A DNA stretch of 64,000 nucleotides from positions 34,618-98,617 of the forward strand of contig UQHL01000011.1 of the NCBI GenBank assembly GCA_900540805.1, given 5' to 3'. The notes beneath the pieces are model-generated. The model did not search any database. It was not told where the DNA came from and worked only from the letters and a program-made list of their open reading frames with translations. This DNA comes from an uncultured Eubacteriales bacterium. Lineage in GTDB: Bacteria; Bacillota; Clostridia; Christensenellales; Borkfalkiaceae. Shown here one piece after another: positions 61,640 through 64,000 of this stretch. Numbering within the stretch: position 1 is the stretch's first letter; the number at the start of each line of letters is the position of its first letter. Made by a program: the position numbers and the translations under genes.

Positions 61640-61800
61640 TTCGGATGAAAACCCCGCGTTTAATCACGGATCGCGGCCGTTTGGGGATTTTTAGGACTGA
61701 CAATCCGCGCTTAGTCGCGGAATTCTACTCTTTCGGGGAATTTTTAAGGCTGAAAATCCGTCTCTTAACGACGGAGCGCGGCCGTTTGGGGAAACTTTTT
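61640..61800. repeat. three tandem degenerate repeats, each with a small hairpin
   Basis: Units of about 51-53 bases. Hairpin stems are CCGCG/CACGG (61654-61669, one mismatch), TCCGCG/CGCGGA (61704-61721) and TCCGTC/GACGGA (61757-61775). Each is followed by TTTGGGGA or TTCGGGGA and a T-run. The third stem differs from the second at both sides of a pair, keeping base pairing. Confidence 0.65.
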
Positions 61801-61829
61801 TCAAATAGGCAAAACCGTCCCTCAAACGC

Positions 61830-61857
61830 TTGCTTTTTCGCGCGTTTCCGCTATAAT
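61830..61857 (+). promoter_or_regulatory. sigma-A promoter of the MATE gene
   Basis: TTGCTT, 16 bases, TATAAT, with a predicted start near 61864, about 28 bases before the preferred ATG at 61892. If it is the main promoter, the hairpin repeats lie upstream of the transcript. Confidence 0.65.
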
Positions 61858-61891
61858 GATAGCATTGAATATGAGCAAAGACAGGACCTTT

Positions 61892-63316
61892 ATGAAATCT
61901 TCGAAAAACTTTCTCGAGACGGACGCGCCGCTCAAAGTGGTACTCAAGCTTGCAATCCCCTCCATGCTGGCGCAGTTCGTCAACGTATTATATAGTATCG
62001 TCGATCGTATTTATATCGGAAACATGCCCGAAGCGGGCAAGCTTGCCCTTGCGGGCGTGGGCGTCTGCGGCCCCATCGTCACCCTGCTCGCCTCCTTCGG
62101 GACGTGGGTGGGGCTGGGCGGCGCGCCCGCCATGTCCATCAAAATGGGAGAAAAGGACCTCGACGGCGCGAAGAAAATTTTAAGCAACGGCGCCATGCTG
62201 CTCGCGGTGATGTCCGTCGTCCTCACCGCCGCCGTATTTGTCTTTAAGGAGCCTCTTTTGCGACTGTTCGGCGCGGGCGGAAACATTGCGGGCTATGCTT
62301 CCGATTACCTCTCCTGGTATGCCGCGGGCACGGTATTCGCCGTGGTCACCACGGGACTGAACGCCTACATCGTCGGTCAGGGACACGGCAAGGCGGGCAT
62401 GGCCACCGTGTGCATCGGCGCTATTGCAAACATCGTCCTCGACCCGCTGTTCATTTACACCTTTCGCATGGGCGTCGCAGGCGCGGCACTCGCCACCGTT
62501 CTTTCGCAGGCGCTTTCCGCGGTGTTCACGGTACTGTTCCTGCTGGGGAAAAAGGTGGACGTGCGCTTAAGCTTCGGCGGCTATGACAAAAAAATCGTAG
62601 GCAGAATTCTGCTGCTCGGGCTTTCCCCCTTTCTCATCATCGCCACCGATTCGGTAATGATCCTCGCCCTCAACGGCGTGCTCCGTTCCTACGGCGGCGA
62701 ACGCGGGGACGAGCTTATCTCTGCCGCCACGATTATGCTTTCGTTTATGCAGATCATCACCCTGCCCCTCGGCGGAATTTCGGGCGGCACCCAGCCCGCC
62801 CTGTCCTATAATTACGGCGCCAACCGCCCCGACCGCGTCAAAAGCTGCGAGGGATGGATTTTGACCTTGTGCATCCTTTACACCGTCGCGCTGTTTCTCG
62901 TCGCACGGTTTGCCGCGGCCCCCGTCGTAGCCGTCTTTACCTCCGACGCGGCGCTGAAAGCGGAAAGCGTGCGCTTTATCCATATCTATACGCTGATGAT
63001 TATTCCGCTCGCCTTCCAATACGCTTTGGTGGACGGGCTGACGGGGCTGGGAATAGCGCCCGTGGCCATATCGCTGTCCCTGTTCAGAAAGCTTGTGCTT
63101 ATGCTGACGCTCACCCTTACCCTCCCCCGCTTCCTGGGGGCGGAGGGCGCGTTTTACGCGGAGCCGATTTCCGACCTCGCGGCCGGGATCATTTCGACGA
63201 TCGTTTTCTTCTGCCTCATCGATAAAATCCTGAAAAAACGGGATCGGGAGGTCCGTTCGAAAACAGGCGGCGAGCCGCCGTTACAGGCGCCGGAAAGCCC
63301 CGCCGCGCAAGGATAA
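61892..63316 (+). CDS. MATE family multidrug/cation exporter
   Basis: Protein of about 474 residues with twelve predicted membrane helices in two related halves. The opening LKVVLKLAIPSMLAQFVNVLYSIVDRIYIG is the typical MATE start, and GLGGAPAMSIKMGEKD and QPALSYNYGANRPDRV are family motifs. It exports toxic cations or drugs in exchange for sodium ions or protons. Earlier in-frame ATGs at 61856 and 61871 overlap or nearly touch the promoter -10, so 61892, with AGGA upstream, is preferred. The C-terminal tail is short and basic. Confidence 0.92.
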   Translation: MKSSKNFLETDAPLKVVLKLAIPSMLAQFVNVLYSIVDRIYIGNMPEAGKLALAGVGVCGPIVTLLASFGTWVGLGGAPAMSIKMGEKDLDGAKKILSNGAMLLAVMSVVLTAAVFVFKEPLLRLFGAGGNIAGYASDYLSWYAAGTVFAVVTTGLNAYIVGQGHGKAGMATVCIGAIANIVLDPLFIYTFRMGVAGAALATVLSQALSAVFTVLFLLGKKVDVRLSFGGYDKKIVGRILLLGLSPFLIIATDSVMILALNGVLRSYGGERGDELISAATIMLSFMQIITLPLGGISGGTQPALSYNYGANRPDRVKSCEGWILTLCILYTVALFLVARFAAAPVVAVFTSDAALKAESVRFIHIYTLMIIPLAFQYALVDGLTGLGIAPVAISLSLFRKLVLMLTLTLTLPRFLGAEGAFYAEPISDLAAGIISTIVFFCLIDKILKKRDREVRSKTGGEPPLQAPESPAAQG

Positions 63317-63395
63317 AAGGAACAAAGTTAAAAAAACGATTATACGTCACGAAAATAGAGCGGACCTTAAAAAACGAAGCTACGGAGAAACGGAA

Positions 63396-63842
63396 ATGAA
63401 AATCATTCAAATAACAGACAGAAATCCGTTATTGATAAAACAGTTGCTGGACGTGTGGGAAAGCTCGGTAAAGGCAACGCATCTGTTTTTATCGGACGAG
63501 GAAAGGGCAATTATCAAAAGCTACGTCCCGCAAGCGTTAAACGAGATTCCTCTCTTAATTGTCGCAGAAAACGAAAATCAAGTTCCCGTCGGCTTTATGG
63601 GGATAAACGGACAGCACCTTGAAATGCTGTTTATCGCCGAACAAGAAAGAGGCAAAGGCTTTGGGAAAAAACTGCTTACCTACGGGATCGAACGCTGTTC
63701 GGTCAACGATTTGGCGGTCAACGAACAAAATCCGCTCGCCAAAGGCTTTTACGAATATATGGGCTTCAAGGTTTATAAACGGACGGAAACCGACGAACAA
63801 GGCAATCCTTATCCGATTTTATATATGCAGCTGACGAAATAA
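63396..63842 (+). CDS. GNAT family N-acetyltransferase (YjaB-like)
   Basis: Protein of 148 residues. The acetyl-CoA loop reads Gln-Glu-Arg-Gly-Lys-Gly-Phe-Gly-Lys-Lys-Leu (about 88-98), and LAVNEQNPLAKGFYEYMGF supplies the C-terminal family signature. The acceptor substrate is unknown. GGAG lies ten bases before the ATG. It is 80 bases downstream of the MATE gene. Confidence 0.9.
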   Translation: MKIIQITDRNPLLIKQLLDVWESSVKATHLFLSDEERAIIKSYVPQALNEIPLLIVAENENQVPVGFMGINGQHLEMLFIAEQERGKGFGKKLLTYGIERCSVNDLAVNEQNPLAKGFYEYMGFKVYKRTETDEQGNPYPILYMQLTK

Positions 63843-63913
63843 TTTTTGGTTTTTAACTGTGCGGAAAAACAAACGCTTCCCATTCGTCCCCGCCGCGCAA
63901 GCATAAAAAAATC

Positions 63914-63944
63914 CCGGCGCCGCAGTTTTGCGGCGTCGGTTTTC
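63914..63944 (+). terminator. intrinsic terminator after the GNAT gene
   Basis: An 11-bp stem (63914-63924 with 63929-63939, one G-T pair) with a GTTT loop, followed by TTTTCG. Confidence 0.8.
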
Positions 63945-63967
63945 GTTGGAGCTTTAGCGAAAATAAA

Positions 63968-63986
63968 CCCCCAGTTCTACTGGGGG
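63968..63986 (-). terminator. terminator-like hairpin at the right edge, minus strand
   Basis: CCCCCAG (63968-63974) pairs with CTGGGGG (63980-63986), and on the minus strand TTTATTTTCG follows. It probably ends a minus-strand gene that lies beyond the window. It could instead be the imperfect palindrome of a mobile-element end; nothing else supports that. Confidence 0.5.
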
Positions 63987-64000
63987 AAGAAAAAACACTT

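Larger units (their letters stand above)
61468..61891. other. divergent region between serpin and MATE genes
   Basis: It contains three tandem hairpin-bearing repeats (61640-61800) and the MATE promoter, listed separately. No coding sequence is supported here. Confidence 0.6.

Noticed and set aside
61640..61800. guanidine-II (mini-ykkC) type tandem riboswitch before the MATE gene
   Set aside because: The hairpin loops lack the ACGR sequence, and the likely promoter lies downstream.
63968..63986. end of an IS200/IS605-type element
   Set aside because: Only one hairpin is visible and no transposase is in the window; a terminator for an off-edge gene explains it as well.

Overview
The window looks like a chromosomal segment of an uncultured anaerobic Clostridia-type Firmicute, possibly a gut Christensenellales-like lineage; this placement is inference. 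The reasons are Gram-positive style lipoproteins, strong sigma-A promoters, good Shine-Dalgarno sites, LplB/YtcP-type sugar importers with lipoprotein binding proteins, AraC regulators, an RqcH-type NFACT protein, and the tig-clpP-clpX-lon-engB order. No rRNA, tRNA, CRISPR array, transposase or phage gene was seen.

Bases 278-14034 (all minus strand) form one carbohydrate-uptake operon: two Gfo/Idh/MocA oxidoreductases, a sugar isomerase/epimerase-type TIM barrel, two ABC permeases, a solute-binding lipoprotein, and three secreted proteins (a beta-sandwich surface protein, a GDPD-family esterase and a lipoprotein glycosidase). A divergent AraC regulator (14401) probably controls it. An mgtC-type membrane protein with an attenuator-like leader follows.

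Bases 16840-38976 (all minus strand) are a second and larger operon of about 22 kb: oxidoreductase, GH78-type rhamnosidase, AraC regulator, two permeases, a binding lipoprotein and six large secreted or lipid-anchored glycan-active or glycan-binding proteins. Together they suggest surface capture and trimming of a rhamnose-containing polysaccharide, import of the fragments and cytoplasmic breakdown. Neither importer has an ATPase gene here, so a shared MsmX-type ATPase elsewhere is expected. Five secreted proteins in the two operons end with the same unusual tail, Gly-Cys-Gly/Lys-Ser followed by a membrane segment and a basic end, which looks like a lineage-specific sorting signal.

Bases 39499-43194 (plus strand) hold a compact signalling module: an ECF sigma factor, a membrane protein with an RsgI-like juxtamembrane domain (Asn-Pro autoproteolysis motif), and a lipoprotein carrying the same domain. 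The same bipartite promoter motif precedes the sigma gene and the lipoprotein gene with identical spacing, so the module probably autoregulates.

Bases 43217-64000 are mostly housekeeping: a YjjG-type phosphatase, an orphan adenine-type DNA methyltransferase with a tiny partner gene, a PHP phosphatase, an NlpC/P60 lipoprotein, a sugar-transferase homologue that lacks its catalytic Asp-Glu pair, EngB, Lon, ClpX, ClpP, trigger factor, RqcH, a CmpB-like membrane protein, a lipoprotein serpin, a MATE exporter and a GNAT acetyltransferase. Between lon and clpX sits a small secreted-protein gene on the opposite strand, with a Fur-like palindrome at its promoter and an apparent one-base deletion in an A-run at its start. 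Several intergenic regions carry unusual tandem repeats or hairpins, described individually.
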